Assembly: GCA_030141605.1 (NCBI GenBank)
Contig: JAQGDQ010000026.1
Span: 682,001-746,000, forward strand
From: Tubiluchus corallicola
Taxonomy: Eukaryota; Priapulida; Priapulimorpha; Priapulimorphida; Tubiluchidae
Reading direction: 5' to 3'
Length of the DNA: 64,000 nt
Part shown: in pieces, positions 50,285-64,000 of the stretch
Position numbering within the stretch: position 1 is the first letter of the stretch
Layout: every line of letters starts with the position of its first letter
Notes under the pieces: generated by a model
Told to the model about the DNA's origin: nothing
Databases searched by the model: none
Seen by the model: the letters and a program-made list of their open reading frames with translations, nothing else
Translations under genes and position numbers: made by a program

Positions 50285-51270
50285 CTGAAAAGAAAAGTTT
50301 CAATAATGAGAAAAATTAATACTTCTCGCAATTATTCATACTTTCCACTATCTCAAAAATTGTTGATGAGCAAACAATGAGAAAACGGTAAGTTACCGAG
50401 GATTTAAAGAGCTTAAAAGAAATTTCATACAAACAACTGCACTTCAAGTAATTTTGTCGATTTTCTGTATTTTCAGACAAGCACAAAGTCCTTTAAAGCA
50501 GCTTTTAGCACTTTAACACATTTTTCAAGATTGCTCGATGGAATTATTTATGAATTGCAACACTCCAAACTTCAACGACTACCTGTCTTTATTCAGCATA
50601 AATGTATTACTGATGTGCTTTTTCATTATAACTGTATGAAATTCAGTCAGTGAATTTGTAATCGTGTCGACGACATCATCATTATCATTATAGTGGGGTA
50701 TAATGCAATTCATGTGAAGAAAGTAAAAATATCAACTTTCGCGTTTGCAAAATTCAAGGCGCTACACTGCTCTCAAATGTTTAAAGTAGAAAACAAATTC
50801 ATTTTCTACGGAAACCCGACAGAAAAAAACTCGTCGAAACCATGGCAAAAATGCAAGTTTAGTTATCTATAAAGGCTAAAGTTTATTCAGCATCTCCTTC
50901 ACAGCCATTACAAAGTGTGATACACAGAAACCACAAGCGCTCGAAATCAGTTCTGGAATTTCTCTGGTATGAACATGTAAACGAGACGCTTTTTGTCCCA
51001 GATTTTTGAGAACTTCGCGACCCATAAAAACACCACTTCAGTTTTTGCAGCAATGTTGAGAAATGATAGCACTCGAATAAACACTTTTAAAGTAAACAAA
51101 AACATTTACTTTTTATCAGTTATTTCATACCAGCTTAAATTAGCTAAATAATTCACATTATCTAAAATAGCTATACACACAACAGCTAATAACAACATAT
51201 ATTTGTAGAAAGTTGGCAATACGACATGTTCAAAAAAGATTGTTCTCGTTCTAAAAGTTATATTTAGAAA

Positions 51271-51366
51271 CCCCTTCTCCTCCTCCTCTCTCTCCCTAAC
51301 TCACTCCCTCCCACCCTCCCCTCCTCTCTCTCTCTCTCTCTCTCTCTCTCCTCCCTCCCTCCCCCC
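51271..51366 (+). repeat. (CT)n / CTCC pyrimidine tract
   Basis: CTCC and CCCT units surround about twelve CT repeats. It is a pure pyrimidine strand for most of its length, on the opposite strand sense to the (GA)n arrays elsewhere. Confidence 0.95.
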
Positions 51367-51427
51367 TTTACAGCAAGCATATAATTTGACATACAGTTTT
51401 TTGTTCAACAATTTTCTCTTCCTCCCG

Positions 51428-51430
<3 letters not shown>

Positions 51431-51472
<42 letters not shown>
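51431..51472 (+). repeat. (CT)n microsatellite
   Basis: About 21 uninterrupted CT units, 65 bp from the previous pyrimidine tract and preceded by the same CCTCCC-type lead-in. Confidence 0.97.
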
Positions 51473-51474
<2 letters not shown>

Positions 51475-52510
51475 AATTTCTCTCTAATTTGACAATTAAT
51501 TATTTTCATTCATGCAACAGTAACTAAAAATCGGTCCGTCATTTTTTAAGTTTAGTAATTGCATTGTACCTGCATACCAACTGCGTTTTTAGTCATTCAA
51601 GGATGAGCCAGGCTCGAGTCGAACGTGCCGTTGAATGTGGAGCACATTATTTCCAGACAATGTTTATTTGGCCTAGTTCAATTTGCATCCTTTTGCTAAG
51701 CAGGCTAATCGCCATTTTTCCCCAACACCCTGGGCGGTTTTTTGCCAAAAACAACACGGGACATCTAATTATCAGGCATCCGCCTGGAAACAGACGAATC
51801 GAAGCCGAAATCCCGGTAATTCAGCAATGAAAATAAAAGCCACAGTTCGCATGTGCCGAGGATGCAAAGCTCAAGATGGTCTGAATTACGTGCAAGGGTA
51901 AGAGCCCGAAGGGTTATGCGTCGTATGGCACACACATTTGAACCTGTAACAATTTCACTGCAGCTAAGCCAAGCGTGAGTACACTTGGTCTTCTGCTATT
52001 AACATCACAACAACCATATTGTGACCTAAATCTTTCATCCAAATGAGATTAACGGCAAGTAATCCATTAATCTAACAGGATTAATAATGAAGTTGATCTT
52101 GAGTGGCTAAGATAATAGCACTAAACATTCATTCGATAAAAAACTGAAAGTTCTCATTGTTATGTAAAAGGTCTCTTATTCAGCTTTTCCATTCCCAGTT
52201 GCTTACGTATTGGTTTATTTTGCGAAATGCATTTGAATCAAATATAAGCTGATGGACTGGAAAGGCTAGACTGCAACTTGCAGGTTGTCACCATTAAAGG
52301 AATACAGTGTATTAAGTTTTATAACATATTTTCAAACTGTCCTTACAGCTGATCAAACTAATATTTTTATCTGAAGTTGAGCAACTACTTTACTGTCATT
52401 CAAATTTCAAAACCCAAAAAGTGGAAGATGGGAATACAGTGTAATATGACAATTTTTCAAGTACATGCATAGTATGCATATATCTATACTATATTAATAT
52501 AATAACTTAC

Positions 52511-52768
52511 CTATTCGTTTACATTCATGGATATCACAACAGTGACCGGGGATGTTACTAGCCTTCCTGACAATTACGTGCTCAAAATCGACTGGACAAA
52601 CTTTTTTCAGACACGACCGTGGGTCACATTTGCAGCCTCCGGCCTTTGGACAGCACTCGCCAATGGGCACCTTGCTCTCAATGACGATACTGTCAGCAGG
52701 ACAGTCGAGTTGGAACACAATATCACACTTCACTTTGGAACAGTCTTCCTTTTTAGGCACTGCCATCA
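52511..52768 (-). CDS. CRIM1: CRIM1-like, CRIM cysteine repeat 1 (first exon visible)
   Basis: A 258-bp exon (acceptor TTTTACAG, donor ATAG/GTAAGT; phases 1-1). It encodes VPKKEDCSKVKCDIVFQLDC, PADSIVIESKVPIGECCP, then CDPRSCLKKVCPVDFEHVIV and KASNIPGHCCDIHECKR. This follows vertebrate CRIM1 closely just after its IGFBP region (DCSKxxC...CPxDSxxIE...GECCP...CxPxxCLxKVCP...KASxxPGxCCDxxEC). The split first codon shows that at least one coding exon precedes it. Confidence 0.93.
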
Positions 52769-55700
52769 CTGTAAAACAAAACATAAAATGAAAATTAAAA
52801 AGCTTAATCATTTTCTTCAGGAAGCCTTTTCGGTTAGTTTATAGTATACCAACCTGCATGGCAACCTGGCACAATGCATCTTTGCCAATACAGAATTATA
52901 TTCAGAAACTGCAGAAGAACTATTAAAGTTCCACATGTTCTAATTATCAATGTTCGAGAGTGATGGTACAAACATTTTTTCAGTACTCCATCGTACAATT
53001 ATGATGAAACTCAGAATTTACAACATTAAGAATCGGGCATCTTTAATAAAATATTGGCGGAAAAAAATTGGTTTGGTTTCGGCACATGCCAGTCATTAAT
53101 AAATTTAAAAAATATGTCCACGTAACGATTAGACAAAGGTATGTGACATCATAACTTAATCATTTGGTTATGCGGCATGTATTACCCCGCATCATGATCT
53201 GCATGTTGGCAATTTACCAATAGCGATGCGATTTATGAATTGGGGAAGCCAGTCAGTTCAAACTCCAAACATATTCCAAAACATGACGGGCAGTCAATTC
53301 GCAAGATCCTTAAAGTAATGATACCCAACAGACCAATATGGCAAGGCTAGTCAATTGGCTGAATTAGAAACACGTGCACAGCTCGTGTAGTAGGGCAGTT
53401 GTGGACAGATTAACATCGTTGTCCCACTATTAAGTCGTAACAGCCATGCTGATATGCTGACCAGTTTACAATCTTGTACTATTTTGTATTTGGAGATGAA
53501 TGAGAAGTCCCAAGTAGGGGGGGGGGTCTATACAACACTTCAAGTTCTAAAAAAATTAGCAATAAGTATTCTCAGTATACTTAACAGAGTCAACTACAAC
53601 TGCAGTATATAGGACACATTTAGCAGCAGGCAGAACATAAATGTACGTATATAATGTAAGTATCTGTTGCTGCAAGGCAAGTGTTGTGAGTCATTCTAAT
53701 AGTAAACAAGAGTGTAAAATGTCAGTGTTTTGCCCCATGGGGCTAATAATAATAGTTTTTCCGTTAAAACGTGATCGTCAGTCGTGATTTTTGCCACCTT
53801 GTAACATAACATGGTGTCCACGCAGGAGGTCTGCACTCTTTTATTATAGTATTGCTTTCTGTAGTCCAAATCTTACAGAATTTTATTAACATTAAGAAGT
53901 AAAACGCACAATCATGCTGGTACAGTTCCGCAAAATCTAACTGTTTATTCGCTATTATGTCAGTTGCCATTTTTTCCAGTTACATCATTTTTAGGGTTTG
54001 GCATGCTGTGAAATTTTGAAACTTTGTCTTACACACATATATTGAGCATCGATTGGAGTCCTACTGAGAACATATAGTAATAAACTACGAAATGCCACAA
54101 GTGGCTTCTCCTGGATCTACATTTGCTCAAGTACACAAATCATCAGGGACTCATTTACATAAAAAATCTAGTCATGGATTCAATTGTATGGCAGTATATT
54201 CTGGAAAATACGGGATCTGTTCTGGAACTGAATCTTTACTAAACTGAGCGGAATAAACATTTACCTCCTCAAATTTAAAACGTTTTGATTCAGTGTTTCA
54301 AGTATGTGTGAGTTTCATTATGATTCTATACATTCAAATAGCTCACAAAATGAAGGTCCGACAAAACGAATCTGTTTCTGAAAATAAGCATTTAGAACTA
54401 GTAATAAACTTGTATTTGAGCTAAAAACGAACACTGATGACGTCTTCCCCACAATTTGAAATGGTTAAGTTAGTATAAGTGGGGCATAGTCAGCGCATAT
54501 CATAAAAACATCGCTACAACTCATTTATCACCAACATCTGTATTAGTGGGCAGTTAAGACTAATCGACACCATGCCATTCGGACCATCCACAGCTAGGTT
54601 GCTAACTAGGCTGTCATGCCTTAAGATGCAGTAAACGCGATGGAAAATGTTCAAATTTCTGCACTGCATCAGTGTCATAAAATCGTTCAATCCTTAACGC
54701 CATTACATAGAAAAACTTTAAAATGACAAAAACGCAACAAAAATAATTAACGAAAAATCTCACAGTAAGAAAACTGAAAAAAGCACTTTCTCTTTTTTCG
54801 CTATGATACATTTTAGTTCTCTTGTCGATTTTGAGCCTCATTTCTTCTTGTTTTGAAGACTTTCTAAAATTCTTCACTTAATCCGAAATAAAGGTACAAG
54901 ATGCAGGTTGTGAGACAAGCTCATTCGATGAAAAATGTGACAAGCGATGACCTTAGCTATTAGGCTAACATGGTTTCTACGTTTTGGTGTATTTAAAATT
55001 TTAAATGCTCAAGACACTTGAATAGTTTTTGGATAAATTTTAATAAAATCTGGTGCAATGCAGCATTCATAACCTTGAACTCGTGGCGTTGTGTAGCATT
55101 CTAGTTCAAAGTTCATATGGCAATGAGTTCATATGGCATATGGCATATGGCAATCTTGTATGAGGGAGTACCCTGGGCCCAGAGGAACCTAGACATTCAG
55201 GTAACATCTATGACCTTTAATAATACTCAGTATAAAGCTTCAAAATGCTAAGTGATAATAAAAAGGAAACGTTTTATATACAACATCTCAGCCCTGCCAT
55301 CTCCTGTATTCGATCTATAACGCGCTTTCAGAAAAAATTGCACTTCTACCGTACAGTGGGCCAAACTCTGTTGTTGTAGGTATTGTTTTTTCGATACTAA
55401 TACAACTAAAACTGCAAAATCTCAAGGTTTCATTCTTATGTTTTTACTGAACGGAAACCTTCTGTTTTAAATTACCAGCCTGTTAGTTTCTTACAAACTG
55501 TCAACGGCTTCCTTTCTTGTGTATTTTTGTCGAAGAGAATCAAGTAAGAGGTGCGAGTCTAATAAAGACAAATGAGCGATCTCGTGAATGTAAATGAGCT
55601 TGCGCAATTGGCTTACTTAGTAAGAGATTTTTGCAGTTTATAGGGAGAAGTTAAAATTAACTGACTCATTAATTATAAGAGAAAAGAAAAAAGGTAAAGA

Positions 55701-58700
55701 CTCTGCTCCCACTAGTCTCCCTGCCTATCTCTCATACTATAGTGAAACGAAATTTCAAACAAAAAATATTATTCTCAGGTGAAGAACAGTGAATATAATT
55801 TACCATGACAGAATAAAACAAAGCCTGAAGTGCAGATGCAGAGAAAACAAGTGAAGACTGCAGAATAATTACTCAAATAGAACATCAAAGGTGTCCGACT
55901 TGCTTTCGTGCTTTAAGCTTTTAGGCAATCGATTGCGTGATAGAATCGATTAAGACTTAAAACACACAAGACTAAACAAAAATAAGATAGGATTAAAGCA
56001 TAATAAATTACAACAATAATCTACCATTGTATGAAGCACCTCGAGCAACAGTGCCGAATTTTATATATATCCCATCCTGTATTTATTTCTAGAATATCAT
56101 TATAATTATAAGAATAACATCTCACTCAAAATCACGCTCGTTATAAAAATTTAGTTTTCATGCCCTTGTAATGTAGATCAATTTAATCACGCACTACTGC
56201 CTCTGAAAACATCGTTTTTGTAAATCTATAAAAACCACGTTAAATGCATGTTGCACTTTGAAAAAGTTACGGTTTTTAATTCTTCTAAGGTCCCTCCACT
56301 TTCCTAACGTAAAGCGTACTTTAATCTCTCAGCAGATATTACTCATACCTCAGATGAGCTATTGGTACTATTAGTTTACAAAGGCGTCTGTCTTCAGTTA
56401 CTCATAATGACTAAAATCACCGCTTCAGAATTTTTTTTATAGCAACCGAAATTAGTGGCTTCAATTTTCTCACTTCGGTTACATGTTATATTTCAAAGCA
56501 CTTGTTTAATTCTTGCCATGGCTATAATTGTCAACATTATAGTGTTCGATTACCAAACTAAAAAGCATTTGCTATTATTAATCGCAGTGGCCACATCAAA
56601 GAAAACCTTGAAATTTGAACTGCTGTCGCCTGGATGAGATGCAAGGTCTGTGGTGGTTAGCTGAAACATTAGTATGCCCAACCACTCACAACAGATTAAA
56701 ATGAATAAGACATGCATGAACTTTAATAAAACATTGATTTTTTTTCGTAACATAGTTTGAATGCATTAACCTATCAAACATTCATTAAATGTATTAATAT
56801 ATAATTATAAAGTGGAGGATGAGCCAGCGACATTTTACCAATTGGCACGAACATTTTAAATTATTATTTCTAGTTACGTAAGTCTTTCTAGTAGGTAAGC
56901 GAAATGCTAAGTAAAATAGATTCGAATGAAAGGTTTATTGGGACATAATTTAACATTGCCTTTTCTTCCCCTCATTTACGTTTGCGTAGGGTGACGCCAT
57001 GTAATGGCGCGCCGTCGGACCAGCATTGCGGAAGATTTAAAATAAAAACAAACAACTTTTAACACCAGTGCGACATATGCATAAAATTGCTGTAAAGTAA
57101 TATAATTTTTATGGCTGTTTTTTCTGAAACCTACTTCAGGCACCCCTTTTCTTGTCCTTTAATACATTTCAATGTTCTAGACGCCAGTACTCAAAGACAG
57201 TGTTTACTTATTATGATGGCAGTTGGGGCGGAACCAGAAAATTCTTTAACGACCTATAACGCTAATTCCGCTGCGTAGAAAGGAAGATAAAACCACTTCG
57301 AAACAGTTTTCATGGTGACCACTCATCTACTTGCTAGCAAGGTTCGTTGCTGCTTATGTCTGAGCAGACCGAGAGCACATAATGCCAACTGTACAATATT
57401 TCTACTGATTTCTACACACCCATTCATTACCACGAATTTAGAAAAATAGTTAGTTGCACAGTTAAATCCGTAAGATGAGAAGAAAAATATATTAAAAATA
57501 AACAACAGGTGTTTGTGCGAAATGAATATCGAAGTAAAACAACTATAAGTTCTTTGATGTTGAATTTTTGTAAAAACCCATAATAAAATTAACGTACTCT
57601 GAAACTAAATGTACAACTCAATTTCACGTATAACTCTCTCACTCTTTACGCGAGATTTATGTAACTGGCTCGCGTAGATTATGCATTTATACTTTAGCCC
57701 TGTGACCTGCATCACAAGACTGTATGACATGATATGATACGGTAAGAAGAGGCTAAAATGGCTAACTACTGATAATTTTTCAAAACTATTTGTTCAATTA
57801 ACGGACAGTCAGGCGCAACATATGGCAATAAACGTGAAATGAATTACCTAATGAAAAGCTTTCTGAAAAAACGGCAATGGTGCCCTGAAAAACAGACACT
57901 TCTAATTCAGTCAATGATTTGTTGGAAATAACAAGTATTTGCACTTGGATTGCAGTGCACAAATATTGGACCAATAAGCAAAATTACTACGTGTGTTTAA
58001 TGGGAGAGGAAAGCAAATATTATAATTACTGATCTACAGATTGCATACACACACACACACAGTCTGTCTCTGTAAACTATTAAATTGATATATTGACTGG
58101 ATATTTACCAAACATACAGTCATTGAAATGCGTAATCTATGTTTGATACAAAGCAAACATTTTTTTTCAATCCATAAATTTGTAAAAAATACAGTTACAA
58201 TCCGAACGCCTGGATATTTTGATAAGATTAGATTATTACTAAATTGCCTATAGGTTTCATCAATTCTAGGCCGCAAACGCCTAACAGTTAAACATCATGG
58301 CTAACAAATTATCTGATATAGACAAATGATCTCGCGACTTCTGACCTTACCCTGAGGACATGAGAATAATTTAACTCATTTGTAACTGTAATGGTTTTAG
58401 TCAATGCATTTGTAATGGACTGGGCACACAGAGATATTTTACAGAAGCTTAAAGCAATTTGCACCACAACAATTTAGCAATAAATTAAGCAGCCTAGGCA
58501 GCTTCTGGCCATAGCGTCTTTCTTAGGCTGTAAATCAACGTCCATCTGTTACTAATTATGTGCTAACTATAGAATACTATAAATATTAGTATTGAAGTTT
58601 GTACCAGAACTTCCCAACAAGCGAAATAAAGACAATTTCTTATTAGTAAACGCTTTCTGCTCTCCTCGCCATAAAAATGACAATTTGTTTGATATGATGC

Positions 58701-61700
58701 ATAATTAAATAATATAGCATGTTAGACTATTAAAGAAATGGTACTTGACAAAACTAAAAATCTGAACTTGATAAATGCATATTGAAATCATTATGGCGAC
58801 GCTCAAAGACAAGCCATTTTAATATAAAGACGACAGCCAATGGCACTATCCTCGATCTTCTTGATCTTCAACCTTTATCACCTTTGGATGTGTCACCTCC
58901 TTATTCAGGTCAGCTCGACAGGACATCAGTAACCACACATCGTAAAAATTATGGCAAGTTTCACAACAGTACATGTACAATTAGTGTTAACACAGACTCA
59001 CAGGCAAAATTCAAATTAATTCTTTAAGTAATTTGACTGAATACTGCCAATAATATTTTAGAGGCCACTATAGTATACATCATTTTACTCAGATTTATCA
59101 GAAAATACTGAAACTCTTGTGCTAGAAAACTTAAAACCAATTGCCATAGAAGATAAAATACGTTCCTTCTGATCTTACTAACGTAGGTTAGGGTTCCCAA
59201 AACACAAGCAATAAACTCGCAATGCATTAGCTGAAAAGATATAAAGTGAACGTTACTGAAGTACTGGGTCATCGTGCGCATCTAAAATGATGTCCAGACA
59301 AATCTGCAGTGAGCGTTTTACTACATATATGTATTTACAATGTGTGAAGAAGTGTGACATTGAACTGTTTTTGTACATTACATAAATGATAAAGTGCAAC
59401 ACTCAATACTGACTGACTACCACCACGGAATGATGGAATGCAGACATGTAACGCATGAACAGCTCCTTCACTTAAAAGCAGTCGAGAAAAAATTTGGAAT
59501 TTGAACATTACGTAACCTTATCACAATATTTACAATACATCCGAGTATGTGTAAATACTACTAATGTATAAGGCAGGTTCGATAATGATTTAACCAATGC
59601 ACTACATAACATATGTGTGACCCTACAAGCTTGTAAAATGCCATTTCCAAATAATTCTAAAGGAATTTTAGATAAGCTCACTTTCATGGACGTTTCATGA
59701 ACAAAATAAAATGCATACGTATTACGTAAAGATGGTGAATAATTTTTAGTAACAGTAGTTCTTTGGAAATAAGCACAAAACATGTTTTTGCATTTTATCA
59801 AAAACTACTGTTGCAGTAATACTGCAAGTAAAGTATGAATTAAATAATAAATAATATTAACACAGATTATCAAATAGGATTGTAACTTAGAGCAACGATT
59901 TGACAGTACTGATACATACTAGGTTTGTGTTCTTTTTAGAGAAATGTGCTTCCCGACTTGTAGTTCTTTAAAATTACCACTTATAGGAAACTGTCAGAGT
60001 AAACATTGAAAAGAAATTTAAGCCCAATAAGGAGACGTCCTTGCATACATTCAGGAATACTCCCAAAGCGGAGCTGTAGTTCTCCTCACATTTCTCCGGC
60101 ATTTACAACTCCGGCACCTGAACCGCGACCTTGTCATTATTGACAATTGACACGCTTTTACATGCGCATTAAATGATGCCGCATGGCCTAATATACTTGA
60201 ACCTTAATGATTAATTTGATGACACGATGTGTGACAATGTAAAAAGCCATGCACGTACTAATGTTCATTATAATGACGCTTAAAAGTGGCAGCTAGAATC
60301 AACCAGACAACTTTTTAATGCCACGTAGGTGTGATAACATGCCTGTAGGGCGCGTGCATGAAGCGTACGGAAGAAAATGTGCTTGCTTTTTGTCCGTCTC
60401 GATTTTAACGTCATCATTCTCTAGAAAAAGCACGAGAAGGGACGAAGCACACTTGGGCGTCCAGTGCTATTAACTAAGCTGCGTTTGTAACTGACATTCC
60501 TAAAATTTTTCTGTCAGCTCAATTTTGACGTAACAACTTGAAATAGGCAGTACTGGTAACAATTCAGTATGTGCCTTTGGGAGGGGCTGATGGCGAAATT
60601 CTAATGCAGTATTTTATTAGAGGTGTACCACGCAGGGCTGCATGCCATCACGCAATACCAACATTAACCTTGAATCTAACATGAAGAAAACAAAGGAAGG
60701 TTTGCTGGTAAAAACTATTCTATCGGTGTTCATAAATGCATGAATTTCTGAAATGTGCAGTACTTTAATAAAAATGTAAAAAAGAAAACATTTTCAACAC
60801 ATATACCAGAAACTGGTGCGCAAAAGTATATGTAGCAGATTTTATTACATTATTTCACATCAACCATATTCGTACGAAAACCATACACCCAGAGACAAAA
60901 AGACATTCTGTATGGTATTGCCACAAAAAATTTTATTTTTCTTTATTTTAATTTATTTTATTTTATTCTATTGCACAAACTTTAATACAGAAGTACAAAA
61001 TTTTAGTACAAATATTAATATATAATACTATTTTACAAAAATAGGCCCTACAATACACGAATTTCGTATGACCAGTGTATGTATGAGCAGATATATATGT
61101 ATAACGTTTCACATTAATATCCATCTTCTCGTACTATTGCGTACACGTCTTTCTGTACACGTAGGTTATACGAGCACGTACGTGCAATATTCATTTGTTA
61201 ATTTTATTGAATAAATTATGCTGAGAAATATAAGCCTTTAATTGTTTTCTAAATTATGTGGTGCAACAACATTGTGGGCCTAAATGAATTCTGCTAACAA
61301 GTGAAAGATCGATTAACCACGATTAACAGACACACACGCCACCCTAAAAAAAACTCACAACCACTAACCAGTAGGTCAGACAAGAAAAACATCACAAGAA
61401 TTTTTCTCTTACTCCAAAAACAGGCGCCGAGATGTTCTTATGAAACCGCATTCTTTTAGCCACTTAACAAAGTAACCAAGTTGCAAGCAATGATGTAGGA
61501 GAGGTGCAACCGTGCAACTCCCCAAGCCTAGTGTTTTGAGGTGTCTCAAGGCCACGCAGAATGAAAAATTGATTCAGTTGAGTTGGCGTTTGCGAGACAG
61601 GTGTATGCCCTCTTCATTTCTTTTCCTCTGACAAGCCAAAGAGAAGTGACAGCTAGAAAAATGTATTTACTCAGCGAGTCTCCTCCTCACGTGAAAGTGC

Positions 61701-64000
61701 TCATAAGGTATGAAAATGCCCAGCCTACTTTGTGCCAACAACGTCAAATTTGCCTGGCTAGTTCAGGTGTTGTGAAAAACGAAAACCTGGTATCAGCCCG
61801 GCAGACTGCAGGGCAAAGGTGTTAATTTTACACTTTCTGCACAAACTAAAAAGTGCGCGGTGTTAAGTTTAGTTGAACAGCTTTAGAACTTTCTAGCTTT
61901 CTACAGTGAACATGATAAGCAATATCATTTGGAATTTCTTACCACTACGATACATATCTCCCTCTACCTGCAAAACTGCCGTCGGCGTCCGCTAATTAGG
62001 GGAGGTGGACGTTTCTTTAAGAGCGCACTCTTTTGTGATCATATGTAAACAAAATATGTGATTATATAGGTTTATAGAGGCAAAAATCAGTCGTATCACC
62101 CGTTGGCTTTTTTGTTCATGTTCATAAAAAGCTTGGTTATGAGTTTGCGTATTCTGTCATGATAGTTATAGTTAGGTGTCTGAGAATATGAGTCTTTGCT
62201 TCTTTGTATATGTTTCAGACCGTTTTGTTTTTACTTGGTTAACTTTTGTGACGATGATACCGTTTTTTCGCACATTTACTATCACTGAGACTATACATTT
62301 CCACTTGGCGATACAATCTGTTAAGTAGTACCTGGATTACTAACAAACCAAACTAATCCAGGACCGGCGCGTGTTAATATTTCGACCTAGAAAACACACG
62401 TTACGACGGAAACAGCGCTCTCTTCTGAACTCATTCCGCTGTTGCGTATCTCGAAAGGGATCAATATCAACTCCAAGACAGATTAGAGGAAGACTGTGTA
62501 ATCTACACCAACTGGTTGCACACATCTCTATCTCATTTACCAACATACTTTCACTTTCGGTCAGACAAAGTCAGGGTTGCTCGGGTTTTACTGCAGTCTG
62601 GCCCGTGCTCGCACCCGAAAATAAGTGTGCTAAATTTGTTTAGAAATTCTGAATTTTTTCTTGGGCTGCTTTCATCAGTCGAACATAATGTTTTGTTTTG
62701 AAACGTTGCCCGTCATGCAATTGGCATTACATGTATGTGTATGTATATATCTGTGCATGTATACAGCATTCAAATCAATAATATGCGAGTTTCGTTAACA
62801 ACTTACAGTATAAATTCGGGGAGCTTGTACAAGTTACCAAACATGCACCCAAAATTTCAAACACCTATAAAGCAGGCGTATTGACTTTATAATAAGAATA
62901 ATATCAAGTACTCAGGGCAGTTTAATGAAGCCTTCCTTGTCAACAATTCACAGCGCCAATTCACTAGAGCTAGAAAGTGACACCTGCGTTTTGTGTAAAC
63001 ATACAAGAAATGTCAACACATAAATAGGATACGTAAGCCAAAACATTGAAGGGCTTGGCAGTCATGCATGAGGAAAAACGGCGCGGCTCGTTTGCCACAA
63101 ACAAAGGCAAAATAATTTATTTCTGCTGCAGTCCTCTAGAAGTCCTTGCTGACAACCCTTGTTGCACGTACACCACGATTATACATGTTCCAAAATCCGT
63201 GTCAACTGTAAGTTACCCAATGACAACAGATCTTTTTAATAAGGCCTTTTAAGTGTAAAATGTCGCAGCTAAAGTAGCAATATAACAAATGAACAAACTT
63301 TTTCCTAATTGAATAAGGTTTTTCAAGTACTTGTACTTTGTTACGAAGACCGTTGAAAGCCTGAGTGGCTGAGAGAAAATTGAGGGTTGCTCATTTATAT
63401 ACAGACTATCATAACCTGAAAAAAAACTTTGTCAATTTACATACGCTATTACAGCTTGCTTGTTTTACCAAGAAATCAAATCAAGTAATCGGAAACGCCA
63501 AGTGGCCTCGTCTACCGCAAACGCGGTTTCGTAATTATGAAAGCAGGTAAGCTGGGTATGGCCGTTTCCATTACACGATGAATGTGAATGTACCTCAAGA
63601 TTTGTTGGAATATTTTTTCAGCGGAATCAAGGAACAGCACACAACCTCACACAGATTCACAGATGGCAACCAAACAGCATAAATCATAACAACGGTGAAC
63701 GTAAACATGGCGAAAATATTTAGAACAACAAACGGTGTGCCATTTAATACAGAAATGACTCGCCGAGCATACGTGTGAGAATTATTGAGGACAAACACAA
63801 ACGGGATCACGCCCAAAGACCCCACGCACTCACATATGGTAGTTATAAGCATCGTCTTCTGATATTTTTGCAGAATATTCCCGAAATTCGAACTGAAAGT
63901 CTGGCTTACCAACGCAGATTAAATATGTAAATTCAATAAAAAGGTAAATCATTCTTGTATACGTGCGCACAGGTGAGTGATAAAAGATACAGGTGACACA
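52769..64000 (-). other. Probable 5' intron of the CRIM1-like gene, running off the window
   Basis: No exon with an IGFBP-like GCGCCxxC motif or the following cysteine-rich linker was found on the minus strand here, so the upstream coding exons are probably beyond 64000. The stretch is AT-rich, with small features such as a G-run near 53517-53526, repeated CATATGGCA units near 55115-55160 and a CA tract near 58042-58062. No other gene is supported. A hydrophobic minus frame at 63595-63912 is noted separately. Confidence 0.5.
63595..63912 (-). other. Unassigned hydrophobic open frame
   Basis: About 105 codons open on minus, closed upstream by an in-frame TAA. The first in-frame ATG is about 19 codons in. 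Two hydrophobic segments are separated by a short polar loop (LNNSHTYARR), so it could encode a membrane hairpin. There is no recognised family and no good splice sites. AT-rich DNA yields such hydrophobic frames by chance, so I give it little weight. Confidence 0.12.

Larger units (their letters stand above)
50285..52510 (-). other. CRIM1-like intron with paired (CT)n tracts
   Basis: 2226-bp intron between the two CRIM repeats. It contains two pyrimidine tracts at 51271-51366 and 51431-51472 and no supported gene. Confidence 0.75.

Noticed and set aside
58782-59027. 81-codon plus frame with a Leu/Pro-rich middle
   Set aside because: An AG/GTCAGC donor-like site is present, but there is no acceptor and no conserved motif.
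52769-64000. Search for the CRIM1 IGFBP exon
   Set aside because: Scanned the minus strand for GCGCCxxC-type and CxC cysteine clusters; apparent hits near 60060-60130 and 63800-63840 contain stops or lack the spacing.

Overview
The window looks like nuclear DNA from an invertebrate animal. It is AT-rich, its genes are split by GT-AG introns, it holds long (GA)n and (CA)n microsatellites, and it contains decayed non-LTR retrotransposons. I cannot fix the phylum from the sequence. No bacterial-style operons, CRISPR arrays or intact rRNA or tRNA genes were seen.

The main feature is a multi-exon gene on the minus strand, running from at least 52768 down to 28584. Thirteen exons can be joined by consistent splice phases into 823 residues. 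Their domain order is two cysteine-rich CRIM-type repeats, VWC1-VWC2, four antistasin-like repeats, VWC3-VWC6, a short stalk, one transmembrane helix and a 71-residue tail. This is the layout of CRIM1 (cysteine-rich motor neuron 1), a membrane protein of the chordin/BMP-binding type. The signal peptide and IGFBP-like domain are missing and probably lie beyond position 64000, so 52769-64000 would be intron. Introns range from 320 bp to 9.4 kb. One holds a 523-bp (GA)n array and another a LINE fragment.

A second minus-strand gene begins at 23212, about 5.4 kb downstream of the CRIM1-like stop and in the same orientation. Only its first coding exon (about 525 residues; Ser/Pro-rich and acidic) is visible, with a 22-codon upstream ORF in its leader. 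I do not recognise its family. The gap between the two genes contains a diverged minisatellite of about 30-bp units (25.0-26.4 kb).

The left 21 kb is gene-poor. It holds a frameshifted LINE with reverse transcriptase and a C-terminal CCHC motif (8.15-9.36 kb, minus), a second LINE relic (13.2-13.6 kb, plus), a tRNA-derived SINE-like piece (6.48 kb), a perfect 68-bp palindrome (14156-14223) and an inverted pair of dispersed repeats (18.47 and 19.7 kb). Candidate exons of unknown identity are listed at low confidence, notably a splice-bounded plus-strand segment at 49195-49454 inside the largest CRIM1 intron.
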